From positions 3,159,555 through 3,223,554 of the forward strand of contig NZ_CP024091.1 in NCBI RefSeq assembly GCF_002736205.1: DNA of 64,000 bases. The letters are read 5' to 3'. Source of the stretch: Pedobacter ginsengisoli (GTDB taxonomy: Bacteria > Bacteroidota > Bacteroidia > Sphingobacteriales > Sphingobacteriaceae). Under the pieces are notes generated by a model. It was not told where the DNA came from and ran no database searches. It saw nothing but the letters and a program-made list of their open reading frames with translations. Both the position numbers and the translations under genes were made by a program. Positions 27,202 through 36,590 of this stretch are shown here, piece after piece. Numbering within the stretch: the stretch's first letter is position 1; each line of letters starts with the position of its first letter.

Positions 27202-27810
27202 GTGCAGGAAATTATTGAAGGTTGCATCAGACAGGACAGAACAAGTCAGTATTTGCTCTATAAAGAATTTTATAGTTATGGCATGGCCATATGCCGACGG
27301 TACGCTTTGAATGATGATGATGCGGCTGATGTATTGAATAACGGGTTCATGAAAGTGTTTACACATATTGAAAAATATGACCCTGAAAAGCCATTTAAAG
27401 CATGGCTTGGAAAAATTATAACCAATACCGCTATTGACCATTACAGGAAAAGCCTGAAGTTCTCGAATCATGATGAGCTAACTGATCACGAGGACATAGG
27501 CGGGCCTGCACAGGTATATGAGCAAATGGCCTATAAAGATCTGCTGGTGTTGGTTCAGGGATTGCCACCTGCTTATAGAACGGTATTTAATTTATTTGCG
27601 ATAGATGGGTATTCGCATGAAGAAATTGCGGAACTTTTAAATATATCGGTAGGGACATCGAAATCAAATTTATTTAAAGCACGACAAAAGCTGCAAGAAA
27701 GGCTCAGTTCCGCTGGTGGAACCAAGTCTGGAGATGTATATTTTAATAATTTCAGTACTCAAAATGAAGTGCCTTTACAAAACAAAATAGCTGCAGATGG
27801 AAAAAGATAA
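27202..27810 (+). CDS. ECF-type RNA polymerase sigma factor
   Basis: A 202-residue sigma-70-family factor from a GTG start. Region 2 (about 1-75) contains NDDDAADVLNNGFMKVFTHIEKYDP, and region 4 (about 105-160) contains LPPAYRTVFNLFAIDGYSHEEIAELL and GTSKSNLFKARQKL. A TAG codon directly precedes this GTG, and an in-frame ATG at 27175 opens MANVKSKK before that TAG. Either the ATG opens an 8-codon leader that ends right at the GTG, or an amber mutation has shortened the gene. It overlaps the following membrane protein gene by 14 bases, the usual sigma/anti-sigma layout. Confidence 0.88.
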   Translation: MQEIIEGCIRQDRTSQYLLYKEFYSYGMAICRRYALNDDDAADVLNNGFMKVFTHIEKYDPEKPFKAWLGKIITNTAIDHYRKSLKFSNHDELTDHEDIGGPAQVYEQMAYKDLLVLVQGLPPAYRTVFNLFAIDGYSHEEIAELLNISVGTSKSNLFKARQKLQERLSSAGGTKSGDVYFNNFSTQNEVPLQNKIAADGKR

Positions 27811-28999
27811 TGGAATAGATAAGCTGTTTAGAGATGGGTTAAATGATCCTGAAATCCCTTTCAAGGAATTGGACTGGGCAAAGATGGAACAGAAACTGGA
27901 TGCCAAGGCTAAAAAAAGGATTGTCCCTTTTTGGTTGGTTGCCTCAAGTGGTATTGCCGCTGCATTGATAGTTGGTTTGTTCTGGTATTTCTCTGGATCA
28001 GAAAAAATAGTTAAAGAGCCAAAAAAAGTTGAAATAGTTGAATCGAAAAAAGAAAAGCCTGTAAATAATAAGCCATTAGTTACTAATACCGATACTAGCA
28101 CAGTTGTGAAAACAAACCCTGAAGCGGTTGTTGTTGAACCTGGTATTGAATTGCCTGTTAAGCAAATGGATCAGGAGTATGTTAAGACCCCGAAAGTTAT
28201 AAATCGTGATCAGGATTTGATTAACACTCCCGACACCAGTTCAGTTAAAGAAGATAAGAAACAGGAACTGATTGCAAAGGCTGTAAGCCCAAAAACAGAG
28301 GATAAACAAACTGTTGCTCCTATTGATAGCTTACTGCCAGATAAGAAAAGTGAGGTACTTGTTCATAACAATGAGCCAGCTACAAAAATTACAGGAAAAA
28401 GAAGTGCACTAACACTTTCCATTATGGCTGCACCAGATATTTCTAGCTCGAATTTGAATGTGGACACCAAAATAAGTTCTAATATAGGCGTGCTTGCTAC
28501 TTATGCCATTACAGATAAAATTAGCGTAACCACAGGGGCTGTGTATTCAAGAAAACTATACAACTATGGTGGAGTTGGATCAGCAGGAACAGCGTATATG
28601 AAAAATGCCTGGCAGGTTAATGCGGATTGTATTGTATTGGATGTTCCATTAAATGTAAATTATACATTTTTAAAAAGGCGAAACTTTTCAGTAGGTGTAA
28701 ACTCTGGTTTATCCAGTTATTTTATGCTTAATGAAAAATACAAATACATTACTGGACCACAGGGTGGAACACAAAAGGTGACTGAACTTGAAATCAAAAA
28801 TCAGAATCAGCACATTTTTGGTGTAGCCAACCTATCTTTAAGTTTTGAGCGAAGAATAACAAACTCCTTAAGCTTTGGTGTGCAACCTTTTATAAAACTG
28901 CCGCTTACGGGAATTGGAAACGGTAATGCCAGGCTAAAATCCACAGGTATTGCTTTTTCTCTTAACCTTGGTTTGTTCCCTAAATCCGGCCGTAAATAG
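27797..28999 (+). CDS. Anti-sigma-like protein with membrane helix and beta-barrel-like domain
   Basis: A 400-residue protein with a short cytoplasmic N-terminus (1-41) containing FKELDWAKMEQKL, one membrane helix (about 42-65), a Lys/Glu/Pro/Thr-rich linker (about 66-195), and a C-terminal region (about 203-400) of alternating strands like small outer-membrane barrels (ALTLSIMAAPDIS, ISVTTGAVYSRKLYNYGG, SFGVQPFIKLPLTGIG). The N-terminus could bind the overlapping sigma factor, and the barrel could sense or sit in the outer membrane. The family appears in Bacteroidota; the function is inferred from layout. Confidence 0.7.
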   Translation: MEKDNGIDKLFRDGLNDPEIPFKELDWAKMEQKLDAKAKKRIVPFWLVASSGIAAALIVGLFWYFSGSEKIVKEPKKVEIVESKKEKPVNNKPLVTNTDTSTVVKTNPEAVVVEPGIELPVKQMDQEYVKTPKVINRDQDLINTPDTSSVKEDKKQELIAKAVSPKTEDKQTVAPIDSLLPDKKSEVLVHNNEPATKITGKRSALTLSIMAAPDISSSNLNVDTKISSNIGVLATYAITDKISVTTGAVYSRKLYNYGGVGSAGTAYMKNAWQVNADCIVLDVPLNVNYTFLKRRNFSVGVNSGLSSYFMLNEKYKYITGPQGGTQKVTELEIKNQNQHIFGVANLSLSFERRITNSLSFGVQPFIKLPLTGIGNGNARLKSTGIAFSLNLGLFPKSGRK

Positions 29000-29333
29000 C
29001 TGCTGCCATCTCCTTTAACACACAATATTGAGACCTTATCGGGTTCAAACATCCCACAGACATCAATCTCTTGCATGATTCCCAACCCTGTTTAGAAGCT
29101 GTGGGCTGATGTTCATCAGGAGTCAGCTCGATCGTAAAATCTAGGCTAGATAGGTATACAATTGAGATAATTACTTATATTTAAGGTTCATCTGAATTTA
29201 TTTTATATTTTTTAATTGTCACAAATACCCCTTAAAAATGTCGCTTATGCATCGCACATAATCTGTTTTCACCCTGTAAATTTAGATGAGTAAGTTATAA
29301 AAAAGTATCCATCAGAACCAATCATCTCAAAGT
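29000..29333. other. Gene-free stretch
   Basis: A 334-base intergenic region with no convincing coding frame, RNA gene or strong hairpin. The last 60 bases are AT-rich and would carry the promoter of the DUF1801 gene. Confidence 0.5.
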
Positions 29334-29750
29334 ATGACCATATCTAAAACCGCCACAAATTCAAATAAGGTAAGTGCCCACATCAAAAGATTAGAAGCTT
29401 CAGTTGGAGCTGCAACTCAATATATCAGACAGATTATTTTAAGCACAGATAAAGAAATAGGGGAACAAATAAAGTGGAACTCACCATGTTTCTATTATAA
29501 AGGGCCTATGAAACCCTTCGATCCTAAAGAATATAAAAGAGATATTGTAGTACTGAACCTTCACAAGGGTAATATTTTATTGGTTTTCCCTACAGGTGCA
29601 AAAGTTAATGATACCAGCGGATTGCTTGAAGGCAGTTTTCCGGATGGCAGGAGATTGGTTAGATTTAAAGATATAGATGATGTTAAAGCCAAACAGGATT
29701 TACTAAAAGCAGTAATTATGGAATGGCTTAAATTGATAGAAACCAATTAG
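29334..29750 (+). CDS. DUF1801 (YdhG-like) domain protein
   Basis: A 138-residue cytoplasmic protein. The pattern ...QYIRQIILSTDKEIGEQIKWNSPCFYYKGP... then VVLNLHKGNILLVFPTGAKV is typical of DUF1801 proteins, which have a compact alpha/beta fold and no firmly assigned function. It is monocistronic and ends 10 bases before a strong bidirectional terminator. Confidence 0.87.
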   Translation: MTISKTATNSNKVSAHIKRLEASVGAATQYIRQIILSTDKEIGEQIKWNSPCFYYKGPMKPFDPKEYKRDIVVLNLHKGNILLVFPTGAKVNDTSGLLEGSFPDGRRLVRFKDIDDVKAKQDLLKAVIMEWLKLIETN

Positions 29751-29760
29751 AATTAAGTTT

Positions 29761-29801
29761 AAACTAAAAGGGGCCATATCAGTTATGGCCCCTTTTAGTT
29801 T
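29761..29801. terminator. Bidirectional terminator between DUF1801 and cytochrome c genes
   Basis: A perfect 18-base-pair stem (29761-29778 with 29784-29801) with a 5-base loop, GC-rich at its tip (GGGGCC) and A/T-rich at its base, so it can terminate both convergent transcripts. Confidence 0.92.
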
Positions 29802-29807
29802 AAGTTA

Positions 29808-30191
29808 TTACTTTGTAGAAAGTATATACTTTACAATTTTCTCGGCATCAGCCTGAGTAACAGATGGGTGAGGTGCCATAGGAATTTCGCCCCATACTCC
29901 ACTTCCACCTTTAATTACTTTTTTGGCAAGCATGGTAACATTTGCCTGTGTTGCAGGATATTTTTTTGCAACATCTGAATATGCAGGTCCAACCAATTTT
30001 TCAGTTGGTTTGTGACATGCAAAACAGTCTGATTTTGTAATCAATGCTTTACCTTTCGCTACATCTGCAGGTGATAAAACACTAGATGCCGGTTTAGCCC
30101 CCTTACCGGTTTTCTTAGTTTGTGCGTATCCGCTTGTGCCTAATGCAAAAACAGAACAAATTAAAAAGACAAAGCTCTTTTTCATATTCAA
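29808..30191 (-). CDS. Exported c-type cytochrome
   Basis: A 127-residue periplasmic monohaem cytochrome with a signal peptide (about 1-24). The haem-binding site is CFACH at residues 56-60, and Met105 in EIPMAPHP is the likely sixth ligand. The size and pattern fit the cytochrome c551/c552 type. It is 53 bases downstream of the Gfo/Idh/MocA gene on the same strand. It may accept electrons from the sugar dehydrogenase-type proteins upstream; this is inferred from position. Confidence 0.9.
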   Translation of the reverse strand: MNMKKSFVFLICSVFALGTSGYAQTKKTGKGAKPASSVLSPADVAKGKALITKSDCFACHKPTEKLVGPAYSDVAKKYPATQANVTMLAKKVIKGGSGVWGEIPMAPHPSVTQADAEKIVKYILSTK

Positions 30192-30244
30192 TACATTAAA
30201 ATTAATTGAGTTCGGTTCATTTGATAATGCAAATAAACTAATTT

Positions 30245-31360
30245 TTATGATTTAAACGTGAAATCTGGCAAAGGAATTATTTCTCCCCCCTTCATTGCCG
30301 ATTCATGAGCCAAAATACCTACACAAGTAATGTTGGCAGATTCCTGAGCATCCGGATAAGGAGCCCTATTTTGGGTCAGCGCATTTAAGAACTCATTTAC
30401 CAAATGCGGATGTGACCCACCATGTCCAGATCCCTGGATAAATGAAAGGTGCTGATTGTCCTCAGAATCATAAACACCAGCGGTTGTAAAATGCTGAATT
30501 TCTTTAGGAAGAAGATGGGCATAATCTGGTATTTTAACTTTCTCTGGAGACTCACCAGTATGGATGACGCTATCCTCATGTTCAATCAATGTCCATTCAA
30601 ATGATTTTTTAGAACCATATACGTCAAAGCTTTCGCGATATTGTCTGGCTGTATTAAACAGTGATCGTGTAACCTCTGCCGACAGATCTGAATCCCGATA
30701 CTTGATATGACAGGTTTCAATGGCAAATGGCGATCCGTATTTTTCAATCAGGTTGTCGTCTATTTTTCCTGAACCAAAACAGGAAACATATGCTGCCTGT
30801 GCTTTTGGCAATGCCAATACAGGGCCAACACAATGAGTTGCATAATGCATTGGTGGCAAGCCTTCCCAATATCCTGGCCAGCCAGCCATCTCCTGCTGAT
30901 GGGATGCTCTTAAGAACTGTATTTTGCCTAGTTCACCCTTTTCATAAAGTTCCTTTACAAATAGAAATTCGCGACTGTAAATAACTGTCTCCATCATCAT
31001 GTAGGTTAATCCGGTTTCTTTTACAGCCTCTACAATCTGGCGACACTCCTCAACAGTGGTAGCCATTGGAACTGTACAAGCGACATGCTTTCCAGCTCTT
31101 AAAGCGGCGATAGATTGCTCAGCATGATTCTGGATCGGTGTGTTTATATGAACGGCATCTACATCCGGATCTTTAAGTAATTCTTCGTAGCTCACATATC
31201 TTTTCTCAATTCCAAATGCATCTCCTATTTCTTGCAGCTTTTCAGGGTTACGCTGACATATCGCATACATGTTTGCATGAGGATGCTTTTGATAAATTGG
31301 GATGAACTCTGCCCCAAATCCAAGTCCAACGATAGCAATATTTATTTTTTTCTGACTCAT
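30245..31360 (-). CDS. Gfo/Idh/MocA-family oxidoreductase
   Basis: A 371-residue NAD(P)-dependent sugar or sugar-acid oxidoreductase. The N-terminal Rossmann fold starts NIAIVGLGFGAEFIPIYQ, and VDAVHINTPIQNH with AGKHVACTVPMATT marks the usual EKP-like position, here CTVPMA. The C-terminal alpha/beta domain holds MHYATHCVGPVLAL, with a His that is often catalytic. No signal peptide is seen, so it is probably cytoplasmic. It pairs with the sugar isomerase 35 bases upstream, a common arrangement in Bacteroidota carbohydrate loci. Confidence 0.9.
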   Translation of the reverse strand: MSQKKINIAIVGLGFGAEFIPIYQKHPHANMYAICQRNPEKLQEIGDAFGIEKRYVSYEELLKDPDVDAVHINTPIQNHAEQSIAALRAGKHVACTVPMATTVEECRQIVEAVKETGLTYMMMETVIYSREFLFVKELYEKGELGKIQFLRASHQQEMAGWPGYWEGLPPMHYATHCVGPVLALPKAQAAYVSCFGSGKIDDNLIEKYGSPFAIETCHIKYRDSDLSAEVTRSLFNTARQYRESFDVYGSKKSFEWTLIEHEDSVIHTGESPEKVKIPDYAHLLPKEIQHFTTAGVYDSEDNQHLSFIQGSGHGGSHPHLVNEFLNALTQNRAPYPDAQESANITCVGILAHESAMKGGEIIPLPDFTFKS

Positions 31361-31395
31361 ATTATTAACTGATACAATGGTTTATTTGATATGTT

Positions 31396-32253
31396 TTATT
31401 TACTCCAGTTTTTTAAAAATTTAATCCCCTCTTCTGCAAAGCTATCCTGGCTTGAAGCAAGGTTACGCCATATGCATACTGCCCCTGCAAGTTCTTTCAC
31501 CTCAGGTGTAAAACTTTCAATGCAAACAGCTCCCTGATAGTTTATAGCTTCCAATCCTCTTCTATAAGCATCCCAACGGGTTTGGCCTGTCCCTGGTGTA
31601 CCTCGGTAATTCTCGGAAACCTGTAAATGTAAAAGATCTTTACCTGCAAGTAATATTGCTTTCTCGATATCAGGTTCTTCTATATTCATATGAAAACCGT
31701 CGAGCGATACTTTTGCTGTCGGATGACCTATATCTTTAATCAACCTGACAACATCTTCAGCAGTATTGATCAGATCAGATTCAAAACGATTTAAAGGTTC
31801 TATAGCTAACTGCAAGCCTCTTTCTTCTGCCATCTCTCCTACTTTATAAAGGTTAGTTACAGCTCTATCCCACTCTATTTTCTTCTGTTCGGGTGTTACC
31901 AACCGTGCTTTACCTACAGCTGAATACATTGGCCCGCCAAAAAAATCGGCACCTATTTCGTAGGCTATTTCCAGGCATGACTCTATATAATTAAAACTCG
32001 TTTCATGATAGCTTACATCATCGTGTGTCAGATCTCTACTTGTCCCAAAAGCTCCGCAAACTGCAGGCAATAAATCGAACTCTTTCAGCGCCTCTTTAAT
32101 AGCTTTTGTATCTATCAGATCAGGGTCTTCAACCGGTATTTCTACCATATCATATCCCATACGCTTTATCTTTGAAAACAATTCAATAGTGTCTGTTTTG
32201 AATGGAGATGTCCATAGCCATGTGCTAACACCTAACTTAATATTTAAACTCAT
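31396..32253 (-). CDS. Sugar phosphate isomerase/epimerase-family TIM-barrel protein
   Basis: A 285-residue AP-endonuclease-2-type TIM barrel like D-psicose/tagatose 3-epimerases. Metal and substrate features include LAIEPLNRFESDLINT (Glu), VSLDGFHMNIEE (Asp, His) and LLHLQVSENYRGTPGTG (His, Glu), with a final Glu in VCIESFTPE. It would catalyse epimerisation at C3 or a keto-sugar isomerisation in the cytoplasm. It is co-directional with the oxidoreductase and the large ThuA-containing protein. Confidence 0.88.
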   Translation of the reverse strand: MSLNIKLGVSTWLWTSPFKTDTIELFSKIKRMGYDMVEIPVEDPDLIDTKAIKEALKEFDLLPAVCGAFGTSRDLTHDDVSYHETSFNYIESCLEIAYEIGADFFGGPMYSAVGKARLVTPEQKKIEWDRAVTNLYKVGEMAEERGLQLAIEPLNRFESDLINTAEDVVRLIKDIGHPTAKVSLDGFHMNIEEPDIEKAILLAGKDLLHLQVSENYRGTPGTGQTRWDAYRRGLEAINYQGAVCIESFTPEVKELAGAVCIWRNLASSQDSFAEEGIKFLKNWSK

Positions 32254-32281
32254 AATGTACCGGCAGCTATTTACTTCTTAT

Positions 32282-35200
32282 TTATTTGGTTACTTTCATC
32301 ATACCATTCATGATACTCCAATGCCCCGGGAAGGTACATAGGAAAGGATAATCTCCCGGTTTATCAGGCGCAGTGAACTGTAAGGTAACTTTTTCCTCAG
32401 GATTCAGCAACTTAGTTGCAAACAAGATTTCAGGAATAGCCGGCACATAATTCTTCTCTGCACCATTAGGATCTTTGGCCATTTCATCTGCCGCTGCACC
32501 AACTTTTTTCAGCGTACCTGGTTTAGCTATCACCATATTATGTTGCATAAAATCAGGATTTTCTAGATTAATTATTACCGTTTGACCTGCTTTTACAGTG
32601 AATGAGGTTTTATTAAATTTCATTACATGCTCAACCACCTTAATATTGATTATTACCTCATTGGCAGGATTTGCTGCATGATGTTCTTTTTCAGATCCGG
32701 CTGCATCTTTATTTTTCACATTTGGAACTATATCCTTAACTATCGTTTGAATATATGCAGATGGATTTGAAGCTGTTTTAAACATCGCCAGGAATCCTTC
32801 GTGATGCAATAATGCAGCAGTATATAATGCCTGCGCAATATATTTATCTTTTGCATTTACCGAATCAGTTGCTGCTTCGTACAAAAGGTGCCCCAAATGA
32901 ACTGATGCAGGTATATCTGCTATAGCAAGTATCGCTGCTAATCGTACACGAAGGTCCTTATCTTTTAGAAGCCCTGCTTTTTGGATCGAGCCAATCATTG
33001 CATTATCTTTTGGAAGCGCCTGAATTGCTGCCTTTCTTACACCCGCAGCAGGATGGTTTAATGCTCCCTCTACTACCTTTAAAGCCTCGGCATTAGAACC
33101 ATCTAATGCACCCAATCCTTGTAAGGTCCAGATTGCATTTACTCCAGGTCCGTCTAATCCTATTTCATCAACTTTTTGATTTCCAATGATTTTATAAAGT
33201 CCCGGAATAACCGACTGATTTTTAGACTCAACTATCAGACGCTGTGCTGTCATTCTCCAGAATAGGTTATCATTTTCTAAGGCTGAGAGTAATCCATCAG
33301 GATTGTCTTTTGAGAGCTTAATTGGGGTGTATGGTTTTGCATTTTTATATTTAATCCTGTAGATACGACCACGGACACGATCGCGAAGAGGATTAATGTA
33401 TGCATTACCTTCGCCATTTTCGAATCCGCGAGGTGTAGGGTTGTGCTGAATAATGAAGTCGTACCAATCTGCTACCCAAACTGCACCATCCGGACCAACT
33501 TCTGCATGAACTGGCCCTACCCATTCGTCGGAACTTGCTAAAAAATTCCAGCCATCTTTTTCTTTAAACCCAGCCCCATCTTGTTCAAGTATAGCACTGT
33601 GAATAACCCTTCCCGTAGGCTCGCAAACGAAAGCCGTTCTATTCCAATAGCTTTTAGGGAAGTTTCTGGCTGTATAAAAATTATGGCCTGCAGCAGCGGT
33701 GAAACCACCATGTACATCTACTTGTCTTAAGTTCGGGAAAACGACGTGCATTTCATAATGACCATCAATCTTTTGAACAGACTGAACATTAGAACCAGGT
33801 AAAACCTTATGCATGTATTTATCTGGCATCGAGAAAAATGCAGTATGCGTATTGTTTGCCGTAGAAATAAATACATCGTTATCCTCAGTGAAGGCTAATC
33901 CCCAGGTGTTATTACTTGTTCTTCCTTTAAAATCAAAGTTCTTTCCATCTGGACTAAAGCTATAAACACCCTGACCGAACTTGAAATTCTGATCGCCTAT
34001 TTTGCCATCAAACCCGGAATACCCAACAACTCCCCATATCCTATTATCAAATCCGTATTTTAAATTTGAAGGGCCGGCGTGCGTATCACTTTTACCCCAC
34101 CCTGTAATGATGGTTTCACGGATATCGGCTTTATCATCGCCATCAGTATCTTTCAGAAAAATAAAATCTGGAGCCTGAGCTACTATTACTCCTCCATTTG
34201 AGAACATGATGCTTGTAGGAATATTCAAACCATCTGCAAAAATTGTAAACTTATCTGCCTTACCATCTCCATCAGTATCCTCACAAATTTTTATTCTGTC
34301 ATCGCCCTTGCCATTTTTATTTCTTATTGTATTTGGATAGTCTATAGTTTCTATTACCCATAATCTTCCTTTTTCATCCCATGCCATCGAGATCGGATTA
34401 ATAATATCTGGTTCTGAGGCAAAAAGCTGTATATCAAAATCTACAGGCACCTGCATCCTTTTTTGAGATTCTTCGGCAGTAAAAGCATGCTGAAACCTAG
34501 GTGCCGGATTTCGATTTTCATAATTCGGAATGTTTGCATCTGAATATACGCCAACAGGAATTTTATAGTCGGCTATTTGTTTTTGCACCTTATCACCCAA
34601 AGCCCAAAGTACACCATTGCTTATCAATTTTATAAACTCTGGCTGTTTCCAGGTGCTGTCGTTATGCCCACTTGCGGTATAAAAAACTCTTCCTTTACCT
34701 TGCTTTCTAACCCAGGTATAAGGTTCATGCAAATCACCCTCTACTCGTTCCTGCAATACCGTCATGTCAGGATTAAGCTTGGTGTGAACGTACGTTTCAT
34801 CCCATGATGAGAAAGGATTGACACCCTTCATAACAGGGTGATTTTTATTCACTGTTACTGCGGAAAATACACCTGTTTTATGGGTACTAAATTGTCCGCC
34901 AACGGCTTTTATATACCAATCAGAATTTTGAAAGCAGAAAGAAGCACAGTGAATTGGGATCAAGGCCTTTCCTCCTTCAACAAAATCCTTTAAGGCTTGT
35001 TCCTTATCAGGTGTAATTGTATCATAGTTAGCGTAGATAATTATACCATCGTATTTATTAAGTGTTTCTGAATTTAACAAGCTGGTATCTGTTGTATAAG
35101 TAATATTAACACCCAGTCCGAAAAGAGGACTAATCAACATCGGTGCAAGTTTTGATGAATTGTGATGGGTACTTTCGTTCCCCAGAAATAGAACCTCAGC

Positions 35201-35308
35201 TCTGCGGGGATGCTGTTTCTCGACATTTCCGCCAACTACTCTTGTTTTATTTGAACAGTATTGAAACAAGACACTGCTTAATACGATTAGAAAAATAATC
35301 TTTTTCAT
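32282..35308 (-). CDS. Large multidomain lipoprotein: ThuA, PVC-type dehydrogenase, HEAT and azurin-like domains
   Basis: A 1008-residue exported lipoprotein (lipobox FQYC, Cys18). In order: a ThuA/glutamine-amidotransferase-like domain (about 36-240), a soluble-dehydrogenase-like beta-propeller of the putative membrane-bound dehydrogenase family (about 285-640, with repeated DTDGDGKAD-type calcium loops), HEAT-like repeats (about 650-860), and a cupredoxin domain (885-1008). The cupredoxin has all type I copper ligands: His923 (MQHNMV), Cys991, His996 and Met1000 in FLCTFPGHWSIM, matching azurin. It probably oxidises a sugar in the periplasm and passes electrons through copper. Confidence 0.85.
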   Translation of the reverse strand: MKKIIFLIVLSSVLFQYCSNKTRVVGGNVEKQHPRRAEVLFLGNESTHHNSSKLAPMLISPLFGLGVNITYTTDTSLLNSETLNKYDGIIIYANYDTITPDKEQALKDFVEGGKALIPIHCASFCFQNSDWYIKAVGGQFSTHKTGVFSAVTVNKNHPVMKGVNPFSSWDETYVHTKLNPDMTVLQERVEGDLHEPYTWVRKQGKGRVFYTASGHNDSTWKQPEFIKLISNGVLWALGDKVQKQIADYKIPVGVYSDANIPNYENRNPAPRFQHAFTAEESQKRMQVPVDFDIQLFASEPDIINPISMAWDEKGRLWVIETIDYPNTIRNKNGKGDDRIKICEDTDGDGKADKFTIFADGLNIPTSIMFSNGGVIVAQAPDFIFLKDTDGDDKADIRETIITGWGKSDTHAGPSNLKYGFDNRIWGVVGYSGFDGKIGDQNFKFGQGVYSFSPDGKNFDFKGRTSNNTWGLAFTEDNDVFISTANNTHTAFFSMPDKYMHKVLPGSNVQSVQKIDGHYEMHVVFPNLRQVDVHGGFTAAAGHNFYTARNFPKSYWNRTAFVCEPTGRVIHSAILEQDGAGFKEKDGWNFLASSDEWVGPVHAEVGPDGAVWVADWYDFIIQHNPTPRGFENGEGNAYINPLRDRVRGRIYRIKYKNAKPYTPIKLSKDNPDGLLSALENDNLFWRMTAQRLIVESKNQSVIPGLYKIIGNQKVDEIGLDGPGVNAIWTLQGLGALDGSNAEALKVVEGALNHPAAGVRKAAIQALPKDNAMIGSIQKAGLLKDKDLRVRLAAILAIADIPASVHLGHLLYEAATDSVNAKDKYIAQALYTAALLHHEGFLAMFKTASNPSAYIQTIVKDIVPNVKNKDAAGSEKEHHAANPANEVIINIKVVEHVMKFNKTSFTVKAGQTVIINLENPDFMQHNMVIAKPGTLKKVGAAADEMAKDPNGAEKNYVPAIPEILFATKLLNPEEKVTLQFTAPDKPGDYPFLCTFPGHWSIMNGMMKVTK

Positions 35309-35429
35309 TTGGTCATTATTATATTTGGAAATACAAATAAGATACTTTTTTTATCATTATTCTATCTAAATATTATCAGTTTTTAAGTCTATTTTGTCAT
35401 TAATCTATTTTTTTATACTTTCACATCAG

Positions 35430-36305
35430 ATGAAAAGTGTTGTTCAAAAATCAGCCATACCAAATTCTAAACTACTGGTAATTAAGAGACTGGAAGAATT
35501 AAACTTCGACCCAAGCCTTCACCTACATCCTGAATATCAATTATTTCTGGTTCTGAAAGGATGGGGAACGCGTTTTATTGGTGACAACATAAAGCAATTT
35601 AATCCTGGAGATCTTGTATTCACGGGACCTAACCTACCTCATTTATGGAGGAATGACCCAGACACCAAAAAATCGTCAAAAACTCTGGGTATAGTTATTT
35701 ATTTCCCTCAGAATTTTCTTAGTGAAATTATAAATTCAAAAGAAGAAATGGAGAACATCCGTTTACTATTTGAAAAAGCAGGAAGGGGTCTGGAAATTTA
35801 TGGTAAAACGAATAAGAAGGTAAGCAGAATGATGCAGGAGCTCCTGAATGCAACAGGTGTATCGCGATTAATTATATTGCTCCAGATTCTAGATGAAATT
35901 GCAGACTCTACTGATTGTCATCCGATTACCCACGTAAATTATATTCCAATAAATAACAAGACTGAGTCTGACAGGATGAATAAGATTTACAGGTACATTA
36001 TGAAAAACTTTAGGGATAAAATAAGCCTTGAAGTTATAGCGGACCTGATAAACATGACCCCTAGCTCATTTAGCAGATACTTTAAGTCGAGAGTAAACAA
36101 ATCTTTTTCTGATTTTTTAAAAGAACTTAGGATTGATTATGCACGAAAACTTCTTAATGAGAACAAAATGAGCATCAATAGTGTCAGTTACGATTCAGGC
36201 TATACTACGCTTTCTAATTTTAACAAGCAGTTTAAAGAGGTAACAGGAAAAACTCCACTTCAATATAGGAATGAATACCTTAAAATACGGATTGAGAGTA
36301 TATAG
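35430..36305 (+). CDS. AraC-family transcriptional regulator
   Basis: A 291-residue regulator from the ATG at 35430; an upstream TTG frame adds a poor hydrophobic stretch and is unlikely. The N-terminal cupin (about 10-120) shows LHLHPEYQLFLVLKGWGTRF and FNPGDLVFTGPNLPHLWR. The C-terminal AraC DNA-binding domain (about 190-290) shows ISLEVIADLINMTPSSFSRYF and YTTLSNFNKQFKEVTGKTPL. It is divergent from the ThuA/azurin-like gene with about 120 bases between, so it most likely controls that carbohydrate operon. Confidence 0.9.
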   Translation: MKSVVQKSAIPNSKLLVIKRLEELNFDPSLHLHPEYQLFLVLKGWGTRFIGDNIKQFNPGDLVFTGPNLPHLWRNDPDTKKSSKTLGIVIYFPQNFLSEIINSKEEMENIRLLFEKAGRGLEIYGKTNKKVSRMMQELLNATGVSRLIILLQILDEIADSTDCHPITHVNYIPINNKTESDRMNKIYRYIMKNFRDKISLEVIADLINMTPSSFSRYFKSRVNKSFSDFLKELRIDYARKLLNENKMSINSVSYDSGYTTLSNFNKQFKEVTGKTPLQYRNEYLKIRIESI

Positions 36306-36485
36306 AATAATACCGAATTTGATTTTATAAAGTAAGCTTCCTTCCAGTGCACTAAATGAACAAATTGAACAAACCCTAACCAACTCCTGATTTTTATAGA
36401 ATACAGATGGTTTTCTTGCCAAAAAACCCACATTTTACCTATGTAGGTTAATAAATTGACTTTCTCAGATGGATTTCTTCGGCCA

Positions 36486-36514
36486 TTGTTTTTTCACTTT
36501 TATCATTACTTTCG
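36486..36514 (+). promoter_or_regulatory. Possible promoter of the bacteriocin-like cassette
   Basis: TTG at 36486-36488 and TACTTTCG at 36507-36514 are 18 bases apart and approximate the Bacteroidota -33 TTTG and -7 TAnnTTTG elements, about 77 bases upstream of the precursor start. The -7 box has one mismatch. Confidence 0.35.
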
Positions 36515-36590
36515 TTTCAGTGTTGGCCAACATAGGCGTATCCTGAAAAGCCTTTAAAGAGTAAGGAATTAATAATAACAACCCCCTATT

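Noticed and set aside
30245..31360. Gfo/Idh/MocA protein as a GH109 alpha-N-acetylgalactosaminidase
   Set aside because: It lacks a signal peptide, and I could not confirm the GH109-specific active-site pattern by eye; the general oxidoreductase call is safer.
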